NCBI RefSeq assembly: GCF_019703515.2 | Contig: NC_059372.1 | Span: 23,546,931 to 23,610,930, forward strand | Direction of reading: 5' to 3' | Origin: Myxocyprinus asiaticus | Taxonomy: Eukaryota > Chordata > Actinopteri > Cypriniformes > Catostomidae | DNA: 64,000 nucleotides | Shown: positions 23,157 to 35,031 of the stretch, in pieces | Layout: every line of letters starts with the position of its first letter | How positions within the stretch are numbered: the first letter of the stretch is position 1 | Made by a program: the position numbers and the translations under genes | Notes under the pieces: generated by a model | Told to the model about the DNA's origin: nothing | The model's database searches: none | The model's input: the letters and a program-made list of their open reading frames with translations, nothing else

Positions 23157-23854
23157 CAGTGTGAAAGTAAGGGCTGGTGTATGGAAAGGTGAAGGGCAGT
23201 GTCTGTCCGGGCAGGGGTGGCATAGTTCCTGGTGGCAGGTACTTGGCCTCACTCTTGCTCATTCCTGATGTGAAGAGGTGGTGGGTTGGTGACTCAGGCC
23301 CAGTGGAGCTACAAGGGGCACTGAGCCTGCCCGACCCCTCTCCCAATTCTTTCACCCCTTCATTAGACTTGGTCACATCCTTGCCTTGGCACACATCTGA
23401 ACTGAGACCATGTCCATCTGCTTTGGAAGACCTCTCTGGCCTGTCTTCAACCTCTGCATCATTCTCAGAGTATTTCATGTCCTCGTCCTGTCCCTCGTTG
23501 TCTTCGTCCCGTGTACATCCCTCCATCTCTTTATTCTCTTGTTGGTCCCCCCTGAGTGGTCCTCCTTTCCTCAGGCTCTTCCTGTTGCTGAGGTCTTTAG
23601 AGGAAGTGCCCGCTGCTGCCCCCTGGTGGTTGAGGGAGAGTAACGGGGTGTTGTTGTGGCGTAAAACCAGCATGGCGTTGCGGCGATTTAGCTCCTCTCG
23701 GAGCGGGTGGCCTTCTGGGATTTCCTGCAGGCTGCGCAGGGCAGGGTGTTCAGCTGGGAGCCCGGGATGCAGGCCCAGCGGGTCAGAAATCAGTCGCTGC
23801 CTGTGGAGGTTCTCTAACTCCTTCTGCCTCAACAACTCAGCAGACATTTCCAAT
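23157..23854 (-). CDS. SAMD11: SAMD11 large exon
   Basis: A 698-bp exon starting in phase 2 after acceptor cctccag. It opens RLEMSAELLRQKELENLHRQ. A middle part is rich in Asp, Glu, Lys and Ser (about residues 280-340 of the assembled 556). It ends FTFPYTSPYFHTG before donor gtgagt. The ELLRQKELE and SPYFHTG blocks are the conserved anchors. The acidic middle is low-complexity and probably disordered. The opposite strand also has a 245-codon open frame, which I treat as a shadow. Confidence 0.93.
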
Positions 23855-24239
23855 CTGGAGGAAAAAATTGCGATCAGAGAGGCACTATGCCACTTGAAAA
23901 TACATTTTTCCTAAGAAAAGCTTTTAACTACTGCATAATATCATGAACCAGATCACAGTGTTTGTGTGCATCATCAATCCAGTGTTCCCACACCTTTTGA
24001 CCAATGAATTTCCATGACTTGTGATTACTGGTTGAGGTTTTTTAAAAATAGTTTTATATTACATTAATAAAAAAGCTATTTCTAGCTGATTAAATGGTTT
24101 AGAACTAAGAAAACTAGAAAAAACAAATACTCTCAATAGAATTTTCTTTGAATTTCCAATGACAATTCCAGGCCTGAAATTTTAAAATTCCTTGATATTT
24201 TCAGGTTTTCCATGGCGCGATTCTGTAATAATTCATTAC

Positions 24240-24318
24240 CTAGCAAGGTTCTGTTTACGAAGAATCTCTTGTTGACGTGCAAACATCTCTGCCTGAGCAG
24301 GCTGCAGGAAACCATAGC
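24240..24318 (-). CDS. SAMD11: SAMD11 79-bp exon
   Basis: Reads GYGFLQPAQAEMFARQQEIL, then RKQNLAR, between acceptor cctttag and donor gtaatg. The phases (1 in, 2 out) link the neighbouring exons. The motif is strongly conserved in SAMD11. Confidence 0.94.
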
Positions 24319-24659
24319 CTAAAGGACAAAACACAGAGAGAACATTCCATCTTGCAGGACAGGGATATTTTACATATTCATACAAAATAATAAAACTATA
24401 CTTTAAAAATAAATACACAGATAAGCTAAGCTTCTAAATACATAATAAAAATAAAAAAATTATTGTTTGCACTCTAATCTCTGTCTTGGCTTGTACTTTT
24501 CTAATACAATTAAAATTTTGTATTGCAGCACTTTTCATGTTATTGTCTCCTTAAGGTGAATCTCTTATGTTGTATCCTTCCTCATTTTGTAAGTCGCTTT
24601 GGATAAACCATGTGGCATCTATTTTAAATATATATAGCACAAAAACATCTAATGTCTAT

Positions 24660-25518
24660 TAGAGCTGGGTATTGATACAGATTCCTGATTCGATTCACAA
24701 GCTTTCGATTCGATTGGGTATATTTCTGTTACAATGTCCATTTTGATAACATATGAAAGACATTTTCTCTCAGCTAATACTCTTAATTATAAAGGAATCT
24801 TCTAGGGACCCCTTCTAGGTACAATTTGAAAATACTAATTTTACAAATTATATTTTATCATGAGTTTTTCAACAAATTGGTCACTTTTTAGCTTTCGAAA
24901 TATGTTCAAATTCAGTCTATTCCATTAATTAATTAATGTCTTGAAATTGCATATATTATTTTGCATATATATTTTTGCTATGTTTATTGTTTACTTACAT
25001 AATTTGTGCTTTTAGTAGTATTTACATTGATATGTAGAACATGTGCTAAATCGGCACTGTCTCTTTAAGACTTTCAGCCAGTGAGCGAGAGGATGTGCAT
25101 GGTTTCTGTAGTGCATCCATGTGTGATTAGAATTAAATGTTTCTCTTTTTTTATTTTGTTGTTGTTGTATTTAATCAACAACTGACTGTAAAAAAAAAAA
25201 AAAAAGGGGGGGTATTAAAAGATATATTCAATGACAAATGGATCCGTGGATCTCTTCTTTGGACACACAGAACGAGTTTAACCAAACTTTTACTCTCAAC
25301 ATGCAGTAAAAAGGACCTCAGTGCTAATGACTTCTCCACTATACTACTCAATCACTGGTGAGTGCAATCTGAACATTTACCAGCCAATGGCTAATCAAAG
25401 ACATTTTTAGTCATATAGCATGAGATTTGGTCGCATATGTGAGTGATTTACTCGCACTGTAGATCGTTAAAACGAAGATCGTGATGCATCGGAAAATCGC
25501 TATTTTTACCCAGCCCTA
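24660..25518. mobile_element. hAT-type non-autonomous element B
   Basis: Starts tagagctgggtattgataca and ends ctatttttacccagccctaa. Flanks atgtctat (24652-24659) and atgtctaa (25519-25526) form an 8-bp duplication with one mismatch. It is the intact counterpart of element A at 8294-14001. Confidence 0.85.
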
Positions 25519-25670
25519 ATGTCTAAAATTAATGTATAAACTACATCATTGGTAACACAGTGAACTTAAGGGGAACTGACTTCCACTCAAAATCACACTG
25601 ACAACAGTTGGTTAAAAGTGATTGAAAATGAAATGGCTAAGAAAAGAGAGTTGTGAGAAAAGCTCTAGAA

Positions 25671-26860
25671 CAAGGGTCTTCAACAGGGGGTTTGTGGTAT
25701 CGCAGGGGGTCCGCAAATTTCTGTTTGATCCACCATTGGCATTTGTAATAATCACTCACTCGCACGCGGACAATAGTGTGAGAGAGGAATATGTATTTTA
25801 ATCCATCCACATGTTATCGACAAGTCCCTTGCACCTGCGTGCCAAATCTTAAAGTGTGACTAAACTGCGCTAGTCAGCAGAAACGCGCATTGCGGACAAA
25901 CCATTTACGCAACCACTGCTCATCACCAGCCGCTCAAAGCATTACGCACATCAAGTTCAGCGGCGCTGCAGTGGAGACTCGCGTGAGTAAACGTGTCTGT
26001 TTGCGTTGGTCGCGCTGTGCGGATGAGCAGATGACAGCCTACAGTTTCTTTTATTATTAGTTACTTTTTGTTTTCAGAACAACAGCTCACTTGCCTGGTG
26101 TAAATTTACCGCTGAGATTATCAAGCTGGCATACAAGACCTTAATGTTCCACACACACAAGACAGTGACTCCCAAATCAGTATAATTAAAGGTGCACTCA
26201 CTCATTGTTTTCTTCATTACAAATTTTTACTCCATGAAATGAACTGTAATTTTGAAATATAGGTATAAAATCGACCACTCAAATGAGATGAAGACTCCAT
26301 TTTAGTAACCTTATAAAAGTTGTTTTATTCTGCATGGACAGGGTCTGTCTGTCTGTCTAACTATCTGTTTGTCTTTTTTTCTTTTTTGGAGAAGGTTTGG
26401 TACAGGGATTAACAAGGGAAATTAAAAATGTCACTGCATGTCAAAAATGTTGCAGACCCCTGTTATACACCCTGCTGAAAAGACCAGCTAAAACCAGCCT
26501 AAGCTGATTGGCTGGTTTTAGCTGGCTGCCCAGCCTAGACAGGCTGGTCAGTTAGCTGGTTTCAGAGGAGTTTTGAACACATTTTAGCTGGTCAGGCTTG
26601 GAAACCAGCTAAAACCAGCATGACCAGCTATGACCAGGCTGGGTGGTCTTTTCAGCAGGGCAGTATTTAATGATTATTTCAATGGCTTTGCAATGTAAAC
26701 ATAATGAAGTATGTATATACAATAATATGGTAGCCTACCGTACTAGTTTTTATAGGCATAAAACAAAACACTCAATTTTATACAATATGTAACGGGAGTC
26801 CCGGCTCCATCTTTCTACCAACCAAGGGGTCCTTGGCCTGAAAATGGTTGAAGACCCCTG
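25671..26860. mobile_element. hAT-type element with nested MITE
   Basis: Ends are caagggtcttcaacaggggg and the complement of ggttgaagacccctg. It is flanked by a perfect 8-bp duplication ctctagaa (25663-25670 and 26861-26868). No transposase ORF is visible. A foldback MITE sits inside at 26470-26660. Confidence 0.88.
26470..26660. mobile_element. Foldback MITE nested in hAT element
   Basis: 191 bp starting ccctgctgaaaagaccagct and ending with the complement tggtcttttcagcaggg. The interior repeats ccagctaaaaccagc-type words in both senses, so the whole unit can fold into one hairpin. Confidence 0.85.
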
Positions 26861-27144
26861 CTCTAGAATCATCATTTGTTTGCAGATGCCACTTTCTTTG
26901 AAATTTAGTTAACAAATGCCATTCAGACATTTTTAAGAGTTACTTAAGTGTTCAAAAGTGTCCAAATACTTTTTTGGGCTACTGTATGCTCCAAATATCT
27001 ACTGTAAACCAGTATTGATTTTAGAGCCTTTTCTTGAACGTGCGTATTTGTGGAAAATAACCCATAGTCCTTTACATAAACTCCTAGCTTAAGAAAGTTT
27101 GAATTTAATATGAGGGTGTGTTATCTGGCAGAGGTAAAGCTTAC

Positions 27145-27260
27145 CTGGGGCTTGGCAGAGGGCAGAAGGCATGCCCATGAACGGGGGACGCAGGTGAGGT
27201 CCAAGAGCGATGTGAGGAGCATTCTGCGGGGAGAGCAATGGAGGAGGGTGCGAGATGTCT
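27145..27260 (-). CDS. SAMD11: SAMD11 116-bp exon
   Basis: Reads DISHPPPLLSPQNAPHIALG, then PHLRPPFMGMPSALCQAP, between acceptor acacacag and donor gtaagc. This Pro-rich block is nearly invariant in vertebrate SAMD11 as I recall it. It enters in phase 2 and leaves in phase 1. Confidence 0.95.
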
Positions 27261-27639
27261 CTGTGTACACACAAAAACACCATTATTAACCAACTGCTAC
27301 TGTTTTTCTACCGTTCGCACATCGACATCTTCTATCAATAGCACTGCAACCGTATTCAGTGTTTGAATACTGTTGGAACTGGATGTGTATCTTTGGCAAC
27401 CTGCTAAAAGTCATCATAAAATGGCATTCACTAACCATTTTACTCCCCATTTACTGTACAGTCTTGTATGGTTATGTGGCTTAGCAGTAATTATGGGCAT
27501 TTTGTACAGTCTCTACAGTGCACAATATATTTAAAAGATTCAAGGAATCTGTCCAAATCTCAGTGCGTAAAGGGCAAGACGAAAACCATTTCTGAATGCA
27601 CGTGATCTCTGATCCCTCAGACATCACTGTCTTAAACGG

Positions 27640-28556
27640 CATTCATCTGTAATGGATATCATGAACATGGGCTTGGGATAACTTTAGTAAACCTTTGTTA
27701 GTCAACACCACTTGCCGACTTCACACGACTTCTCTGGGCTCGGTCTCATTTTAAAAGGAAAGTAGAACAGTGGAACTGACTGGTCTTAAGAGTCCACATT
27801 TCAAAAAGTTTTTTGAAAAACTCAGCCGTCATGTTCTCCAGGCCAAAGAGGAAAAGGGCCATCCAAGCTGTTATTAGCGTCAGGCCAAAAAGCCAGTGTT
27901 TGTATGGGCCAGGGGTGTGTCAGTGCCCATGGCATGGGTAACTCGCACATCTGTGAGAACACCATGAATGCAGACAGATATGTAAAAATTTTGGAGGAAC
28001 ATATACTGCCATCCAGCACTGTCTTTTCCAGGGATGTCCCTGCATTTCCAGCAGGACAACTTCAAACCACATACTGCACATGCATTACAAGTGCATGGCT
28101 GTGTAAGCAGAGAGTGTGGGTGCTAGAATGGCCTGACCTGTCTCTAATTCAGAATGTGTGGTGCATTATAAAGCACATCATATGGCAACGAAGACCCCAT
28201 ACAATTGTGCAGCTAAAGACCTATATAATGGATGACTGGGGGGAAATTCTAAACTTAACAAACTTGTGTCTTCAGAGCCTAAATGCTTAATAAATGTTAT
28301 TAGAAGAAATGGTGATGTTTCACAGTGGTAAACACTCTACTGTCCCAACTTTTTTGGAGCATGTTGCAATCATCTGATTTGAAATTACTGTACATTTAAA
28401 AAAAAAACAATGAAATTCACAAGAAAAAAACATAATATAATGTGTTGTCGTAGTGCTTTCAATATGGCAAAGGGTGAATATAATTTACAAATCACTTCTT
28501 TTTGTTTTTATTAGCATTTTTCATACTGTCTCAACTTTTTCAGAATTGGGGTTGTA
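27640..28556 (+). mobile_element. Tc1/mariner-type transposon relic
   Basis: The + strand frame 27904-28290 contains the end of a transposase core, LEWPDLSLIQNVWCIIKHII followed by WQRRPHTIVQLKTYIMDDWG. The catalytic Glu of the usual P-I-E-N context is replaced by Gln (LIQNVW). The right end reads aactttttcagaattggggt. The left boundary is uncertain. Confidence 0.6.
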
Positions 28557-29019
28557 TAATCTCATATGGTGCCCTACAAAGGTAAAGCACAGCAATTACG
28601 CCAGCACTGAAACTGAGAAAAATGGCTTAAAAGTTTTTTGGTTATAAAGTAGATTTTTGTATTCACTGCCATTTTTACTCACTGTTTTCTCTGAATCTGA
28701 TTATAGTTGAGCCAAACCCATCTAGGACAGATCATAATCAAAATGTATAGTTACTGTGTTTTGCCTTTGGTAACGATACAGGTTGTGCACAGTCTGGTAC
28801 AGTTATGTGGTGTTATGGTAATGCTATGTTCCCTTCCACATGTTATTTTTTTATCACTCTCTCCAGTGTATACAAGCCACTGTAGCCCCTCATCAGTCCT
28901 GTCACGCAGCGGACAGCAGCACTGTTTGTATCCTGGGCCTCCCCCCTCCACCTCCACCATCAACTCCTCTCTCTCGCTCCCGCTCTCCCTCCCTCTTGCT
29001 CTCCCTCGCTCTGTGGCCC

Positions 29020-29230
29020 TGCCACTCTGGTAATGAGGCCTGAATGCACAATAAGAGCATGTCATACTCCGACAGCTGGGGCGGCCCCCAGCCTCGCCGG
29101 GCTACAGGCTGAAGCACCCACTAATTAACACAGTCCTTCCTCTTCCACCCCAATTCACCCCCACCCCCCTCCTGTCTCTCTCCGCCGTATTCTGCCAATA
29201 AAAAGGTGGCGTGTCACGTAGCCTCAATTA
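29020..29230. promoter_or_regulatory. Candidate conserved non-coding element 1
   Basis: A GC-richer, repeat-free block in the largest-but-one SAMD11 intron, with a cactaattaacacag homeodomain core near 29118-29132. Called from composition and motifs only; conservation was not tested. Confidence 0.3.
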
Positions 29231-29477
29231 TATTTTTCTCCTTTTGTACAGGCAGAGAACACAGGCTGTTCGCATACAATACAGCGACTGCCTTTATTGA
29301 GCCCTGGCGGGGGAGAAGGAAAATGAGAGGAGGGGGTAAGCAGGGAAAAGGATAGAGGGAAAAATACTAAGACATGCTCTCCAGGTTGCTGTGAGGAAAG
29401 GAGCAGGGAGAGTCAAATACTAGAGGTTAGGTGTTGAAATCCAGGCAGCAGTGTAGCACCTAAGATCTTCAGTGTCT

Positions 29478-29840
29478 TTTTAAAATGATAGTTTTAAATT
29501 CTGTCATCATTTACTCACCCTATTGTCATTCCAAACCCAAATGACTTACGATCTTCTGTGGAACGCAAAAGGAGACATTCTAAAGAATGTAATGGTCGCT
29601 CTACTCCTTGCAATTACAAAGAATGTGGACTGGAGCTTTCAAGCTTCAAAAGGATGCAGAAGTATCACAAAAGCAGCCTACATGTGTTATATTCCAAGTC
29701 TTTTGAAACCATACAATAGCTTAGTCTGAGAAACCGATTTAAATTTAGGTTGTTATTCACTGAAAATCTTGACATCCGCTGTAGCTCTCATTGGTGTGTT
29801 CATGAGAAAAGTAGAGCTATCTGATTTGTGAACAAATCAT
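29478..29840. repeat. Decayed TTAA-MITE family copy
   Basis: Contains aattctgtcatcatttactc and ttctgtggaacgcaaaagga, internal sequences typical of the family seen complete at 31787-32057. The right half has diverged. Confidence 0.5.
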
Positions 29841-30089
29841 TCTTTTGAGTCAGATTTTTTCAATGTATCAGTTTATCTGGTTCAAAAAACAAGTCTGAAT
29901 GATTTGTTCATTCAGCCATATTTTGCTGTGCTCTAAATCACATGTGTGTGATGTGTTTTACATCATTTCTAAACTAAATAGCCCTTGTGTGTGTTCATCC
30001 TTGAACAAAAAGAAAGGAAAAATCTAAAGATAAAGGGAGAGAAATGGAAAGAGTGTGTGTTGGGGGGAAAGGTGGGGAGAGACATGAAG

Positions 30090-30510
30090 GGCTGGGGGTG
30101 CTCGGGGTGGGGGTCATCGATCGATTGTGCCGCTGTTGAAATGTTAATGCTAATCGTATAACCGCTTTCCACCGGTGCCTCGCACTTCTGTGGCAGCTCC
30201 CAATTAATCTGGAAGAAGGCAGCGTGTGACCTTGGGGCCAGGAGTCGGGCCGGCAGCCCAGCCATGCTTATGTAATTACACTGTGAAGTGTGTAATCACC
30301 TGGCCTAATCCCTCAGGCCTTACAATTAGCCCGGGCGGCACTGGCCAGGCCTGCCAAACTCTGCGCCGCCCTGCGCGGCCCACAGATGAATAACGGTCAA
30401 TTAAAGCTGCATGACTGGGGCCGCGAGGCGTCTGCTCGATGGTAATTAGCTGTAATCATGGGGAGACGTGCCCGGCAGACGTGCTTCTCCTTTTATAGGA
30501 AGCAATTTTG
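30090..30510. promoter_or_regulatory. Candidate enhancer with homeodomain sites
   Basis: About 420 bp of GC-rich, repeat-free sequence in a SAMD11 intron. It has TAATTA at 30273-30278, TAATCA at 30293-30298, TAATCC at 30306-30311, TAATTA at 30443-30448 and TAATCA at 30453-30458. TAATCC is the core preferred by OTX/CRX proteins. CRX control of SAMD11 in photoreceptors is reported, so an enhancer role is plausible. This is inference from motifs. Confidence 0.4.
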
Positions 30511-30737
30511 GAATGAGGCAAGCATTAACTGTTTCATTCTGGGTCTTAAGCCCACAGAAAGAGAAAACTGGGGCCAACAGAGAAAACAAGGAAAAATAGG
30601 GAAATACAGTGCAGGGCAGAGTCTATAATTGTATTTAAACATCTATTTTCATTAAAAAATATTAAAAACTAAACATTCAATTAAATTTATTACATTTAAT
30701 TAATTACATGATGTGCCAAATAATTAATCGTGATTAA

Positions 30738-30740
<3 letters not shown>

Positions 30741-30777
<37 letters not shown>
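30741..30777. repeat. (TA)n microsatellite
   Basis: Alternating TA in a SAMD11 intron. Confidence 0.9.
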
Positions 30778-30779
<2 letters not shown>

Positions 30780-31467
30780 ATATTTACTGAGAAGGGCCCC
30801 CAAATATAGATAATTTAGTATATAATATTAAAAATAATGATAAATATACAGTGATAAATAATTATTATTATAATTAAAGCTGCACCCAGTAACTTTTGTC
30901 TTTAAACTTTTTTGAGGAAATAATTACTGAGTGCACCTTTAAGATAATTCACATACATTACATCATATACTGTATATATAGTGTGGCACCAGACTAAGCA
31001 TTTCTACAATACAAAAAGTGGCTTAAAAGTCAAAATATTGTTTGTTTTATTTCCATGTCATTGATTACAAAACCCCATTGTTTGCCTACTTCCATCTGAG
31101 CTATTTTTAATTGTAGATCTATGTACTCGGTCAGATGGGCACTTTCGGAGCATCTCACTTTGGTTGCATGGGGTTTCACTAGTTTTCAGCATCTCTAGTC
31201 ATACGGCTGTGTTTTTAGAATGCTGTGTCAAGTTAAATGTAGTCTGAAACGTTGAAAAACACACCTCGAGATCACTGTATTTGTTGTGCTTGGTCAAGCT
31301 GTCTTTAAGTGCAAAAGTGCATCTGTGGAAGGCTGTGCTGCCTTTCGCTAAATTACTAAATTTTACGTACGCATTGGGAGCATGATTAATTGTGGTAAAT
31401 TTAACACATTATTTTTCATATACTTAATCACACTAAATTAACGCATTAAGTCAATAGCCCTAATTAA

Positions 31468-32087
31468 AAGCTACAGTGTGTAATTTATGCACTACTAGCG
31501 GCACCAAACAAAATTGCGATAATGACCGTGTCCAAACAGGTTTCTCAAACACTCCCTCCATCTACCACAGTTTGGACAAACAGATAATCTCGCCCCAAAC
31601 TCACAGCACTGCTATGAACTTTCCTAGATAAAAGAACAATGTTTGAGGCTTTACATGACCTAACACACTGTCTATTTATTAAATATAACTGGTGTATTGT
31701 AAATGTTGCGCCAGTGGCTGGCCCGCTCAAACTTATGAATCGCTTACTTTTAGTTGTCTCTTTGCATTAGGTAGGAAGCATTTTAAAGGGATAGTTCACC
31801 CAGAAATGAATATTCTGTTGTCATTTACTCACGCTCATGTTATTCCAAACCCGTATGACGTGGAACACAAAATTTGTTAGCCTCAGTCACCATTCACTTT
31901 CATTGCATCTTTTTTTTTCCATACAATGAAAATGAATAGTGACTGAGGCTAACATTCTGTCTAACATCTAATTTTGTGGTCCATGTCATACGGGTTTGGA
32001 TCGTTAAGAGGGTGAGTAAATGATGACAAAATTTTCATACGTAGGTGAACTATTACTTTAACATCGAAAAAATTACAAACTGCAGCT
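31468..32087. mobile_element. TTAA-flanked MITE, outer
   Basis: Starts aagctacagtgtgtaattta after TTAA (31464-31467). It ends with the complement-like aaattacaaactgcagct before TTAA (32088-32091). Another TTAA MITE has inserted into it at 31787-32057. Confidence 0.7.
31787..32057. mobile_element. TTAA-flanked foldback MITE, inner
   Basis: Starts agggatagttcacccagaaa after TTAA (31783-31786) and ends taggtgaactattact before TTAA (32058-32061). Inner arms ttagcctcagtcaccattca and its complement (tgaatagtgactgaggctaa) flank a T-rich loop. The entire 271 bp can fold back on itself. Confidence 0.88.
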
Positions 32088-32202
32088 TTAAAAAAGCATG
32101 TTAAAATTTTGCTTCCTTTATTTATGGCACATTCACTGCAGTTCAGTTTACCGGCTTAATTACCTCTACATTTTTGAGCACTGCCTTCGTCTCTCCGCGC
32201 TG

Positions 32203-32204
<2 letters not shown>

Positions 32205-32238
<34 letters not shown>
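32205..32238. repeat. (CT)n microsatellite
   Basis: A CT array. A matching GA array occurs at 32420-32447, so the two arrays are complementary to each other about 200 bp apart. Confidence 0.85.
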
Positions 32239-32244
<6 letters not shown>

Positions 32245-32415
32245 CAATCTCTCTAGCTGTCTTGCAACATAGCTGGCGGTAGGGCAAGTCGACGCCACTT
32301 GTGTTTGCTCATGTGTGACGACCTGTCAGAGTGGCAGCGGCGTCGTTCCCTGCTTGAAAGCAACGGCAGTGTGGAGTGTGCATGTGTGAAGGCGGAGGCA
32401 AAGCTCCGAATTGGC

Positions 32416-32439
<24 letters not shown>

Positions 32440-32447
<8 letters not shown>

Positions 32448-32850
32448 CAGAGCGGAGCTGACAGGATGGCCCTTAATGAGACAAGCACGGGGGATTAGCC
32501 GCTTGCCACACCGCGCCCGCCTCGCCTCGACTCGAGGCGGGAGCACATTTGCACAGGAAGCACATTAAAATGCATAAGGCTCTTGCTCACCACCCCCCCC
32601 CCCCCCCAGACCACTGTCTGTTGCTAGCGCTGCCCCACATGCCAAACACATTAGGATCTGCCTTGCAGATTCCCTAAATGCAATCTGCCATTTAAACCCA
32701 GACAAATAGCTGGCTGTGGCTGCAAGACTATTGATCTTGGTAATGATTTGTTTTTAACAATAGCCACTAATGGGCGTCGGATAATCAATTATGAAGAGTC
32801 AATAAGAAGGTGAGCTTGAGGAATGGTTTCAGCCCACTATTTTAGCCAGG
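32440..32850. promoter_or_regulatory. Candidate conserved non-coding element 2
   Basis: Mostly unique, partly GC-rich sequence. It includes gatcttggtaatgatttg and ggataatcaattatgaagag with homeodomain-type cores. Flanked by microsatellites. Inference only. Confidence 0.3.
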
Positions 32851-33399
32851 CAGGCTCTCTGTCTATGCTTTATGAGGGGTAAGCGAAGTCAGACAAGAGT
32901 CAGTGTTAAAAGCTTATAGCCCATCCAAACCTCCAGGACAGCACTGTTGGGAAGCAGCCCATGAGCTGCTAAAGCAATAAGCCATGAAAGGCTGTGCATG
33001 ACAGTGATTTTATCACAAGTAAGGCATGTTCTTAGGCATCACATGAAGCGGAGTGCCTAAACCCTCCTGTTCTTTGTTAAAATCACTGTAACACTTGGAC
33101 TCCAGTGGTTTATTGCTTTCATAAAACAGTGTCAACATCAATTTAAATAAAAGACTCCAATGTTTAATAAACCAATGTTCAATAAACAGTTATATTTATT
33201 ATTAAATTGTCCTATTTTTCAATGTTAAAATATAATGTTAATCTCCTATTCCAGCTTAATCAGTGGTGCTTTCAAAACATTCCCGACCAGCCTGACACAG
33301 CAAAATTGGCTCAACCAATGGCATGAGTTTTGGCTAGGATTATGTGTTTGGCCAACCAATAACAGATTTTCGAAAACAGCCTTGTTTTTTTTTTTTTAA

Positions 33400-33440
33400 T
33401 TCCGTTGGTGACACTAGTGGCACAGAAATTATACACTTTA
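33400..33440. repeat. Half copy of the small 7574-7782 MITE family
   Basis: ggtgacactagtggcacaga followed by aattatacactt resembles the right end of the 7574-7782 element. The partner end was not found. Confidence 0.4.
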
Positions 33441-34089
33441 CTGTTATTACTGATAGGATAAACAATTCTTCCACCATGTAGTATAGTTCAAGAAATATCT
33501 GAACTGTGACCCAAATATATGGCGTAAGAAGAACAACCACTCAGGTTTTGTTAAACAAGCACCATTTAAGCACAAGAAACAACTTTCAACAACTTTACAG
33601 TTGAAAAGTGCCGCCCGACTCGTGGTTCACCGCCGTTCTTTTAAATCCAGCGTTTTGAACGTGATGTCTCCCGAGGATTATGGGATCGTTAAGTGTTCAG
33701 TCAATCCGCACTTCGAAATCTCACCGGAAAAAGTACATCATCCAGGTATTTCTTGCTTACTGCTTTCATGAATACTGAGGATTCTGACACACTACTCCAT
33801 TGGCATACTGTTATTGGCATACTACTGTATATAATAGGGAAGTATGGACATTCGGAAGCAGCGTTAGTTATTTTACAACATCTTTGAACACGGCCTTTCC
33901 AATCAGAATTTAGAGTCTGAACTATAAGTCTAACTATAACTATAAGTCTTATTATAAGTTTTAGATTTTTTTACATTTTCTGAGCACAAAGATTGCAGTA
34001 AAACAAAGGGTTAAAGAACAGATGAACAAAAAAAATGATAGTGTAGGAGCAAGTGAAAAAAACATACTTTCCTCCCTCCCTCCTTTCAC

Positions 34090-34420
34090 CCACAACCTAG
34101 GAAGTGTGCAGGCCTCGTTAACATCAGTGGTCCTGTGTGGCTAATTACCGCGAGCTGGCTGGTCAAAACTACACGCTGAGCTGCTGACATGATGCTGCGC
34201 TGGGCCAGGAACCGAACAGAGTTCCCCCACCCACGAGGGGTGACCCCTCCCAATTCACTTCCTCCCTACCGCCTTGCCTCGCTGGCCCATTATCGATCCT
34301 CCAGCTTCCCGCGCCACATAAATAATCGACAAGCAATTACCTGCCTACTCCCACTGGCAGGCTTTGTTTGGAGGCGGAGGGGAGTGCCGCCAGCGCCGTG
34401 GCCTTGCTGAGATGAGGAGA
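34090..34420. promoter_or_regulatory. Candidate conserved non-coding element 3
   Basis: Repeat-free GC-richer block with ggctaattaccgcg (TAATTA near 34142-34147), cacataaataatcgac and gcaattacctgc. It lies in the same SAMD11 intron as the previous candidates. Confidence 0.33.
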
Positions 34421-34965
34421 GGAGGAGGGAGATTGTGGGAGAGGGGGAATGTAGTAGGGAGGGGAACAGCGTGTGTTGTCCTAGCGACCCATTCTGTCCT
34501 GAGCACTATAAATGCCTCCTGACAAGATCAAATCGAACAGGGATGCAAAGAGGTCATACCCAGAGGTCATACCCACTGGCACATCCCATTAAGTGGATTT
34601 TCTAGCCTTTCAATGGCCTTTGCAGCAACTTCCATTTTCCCTCCCTTTTTTCCCTCTTCTGTTATTTTGGTGCATAATTCAGTTTTTTTCTCTTCTTTTT
34701 TTTCGGGACATCACCCACTCCAACATCCATGCAGTATTCATTAGAATCGGATGTTGGCTTCATCATTAATGTAAAATATTCATGTTATTTTAAAGTGAAG
34801 CATTTTTCCGGTATCCGTGGTCTTAGAATGTGCCTCGGAGGTTTCCACTCAGCAGAGGAGCATTTATCAACAAAAACTCACACACACTAACAGACACACT
34901 ATGATCCCATTTACATTTACCATTCCCCACAATCTAGAGTCAAGAAAGCACTAGTGGTATGGTAC

Positions 34966-34967
<2 letters not shown>

Positions 34968-35029
<62 letters not shown>
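34968..35029. repeat. (TA)n microsatellite with inverted flanks
   Basis: Flanked by ggtatggtac on the left and gtaccatacc on the right, so array and flanks form one palindrome of about 85 bp. Confidence 0.9.

Positions 35030-35031
<2 letters not shown>

Noticed and set aside
23177..23914. 245-codon open frame on the + strand
   Set aside because: It lies opposite the large SAMD11 exon, whose - strand frame has family motifs and matching splice phases. The + frame has no recognisable domain and reflects codon bias of the real exon.
26470..26660. CRISPR-like array because of repeated ccagctaaaaccagc words
   Set aside because: The words are irregularly spaced, occur in both senses and belong to a foldback MITE in a vertebrate intron.
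28751..29117. Overlapping ORFs on both strands near 29 kb
   Set aside because: They arise from CT- and GA-rich low-complexity sequence in a SAMD11 intron and have no splice sites fitting the gene.
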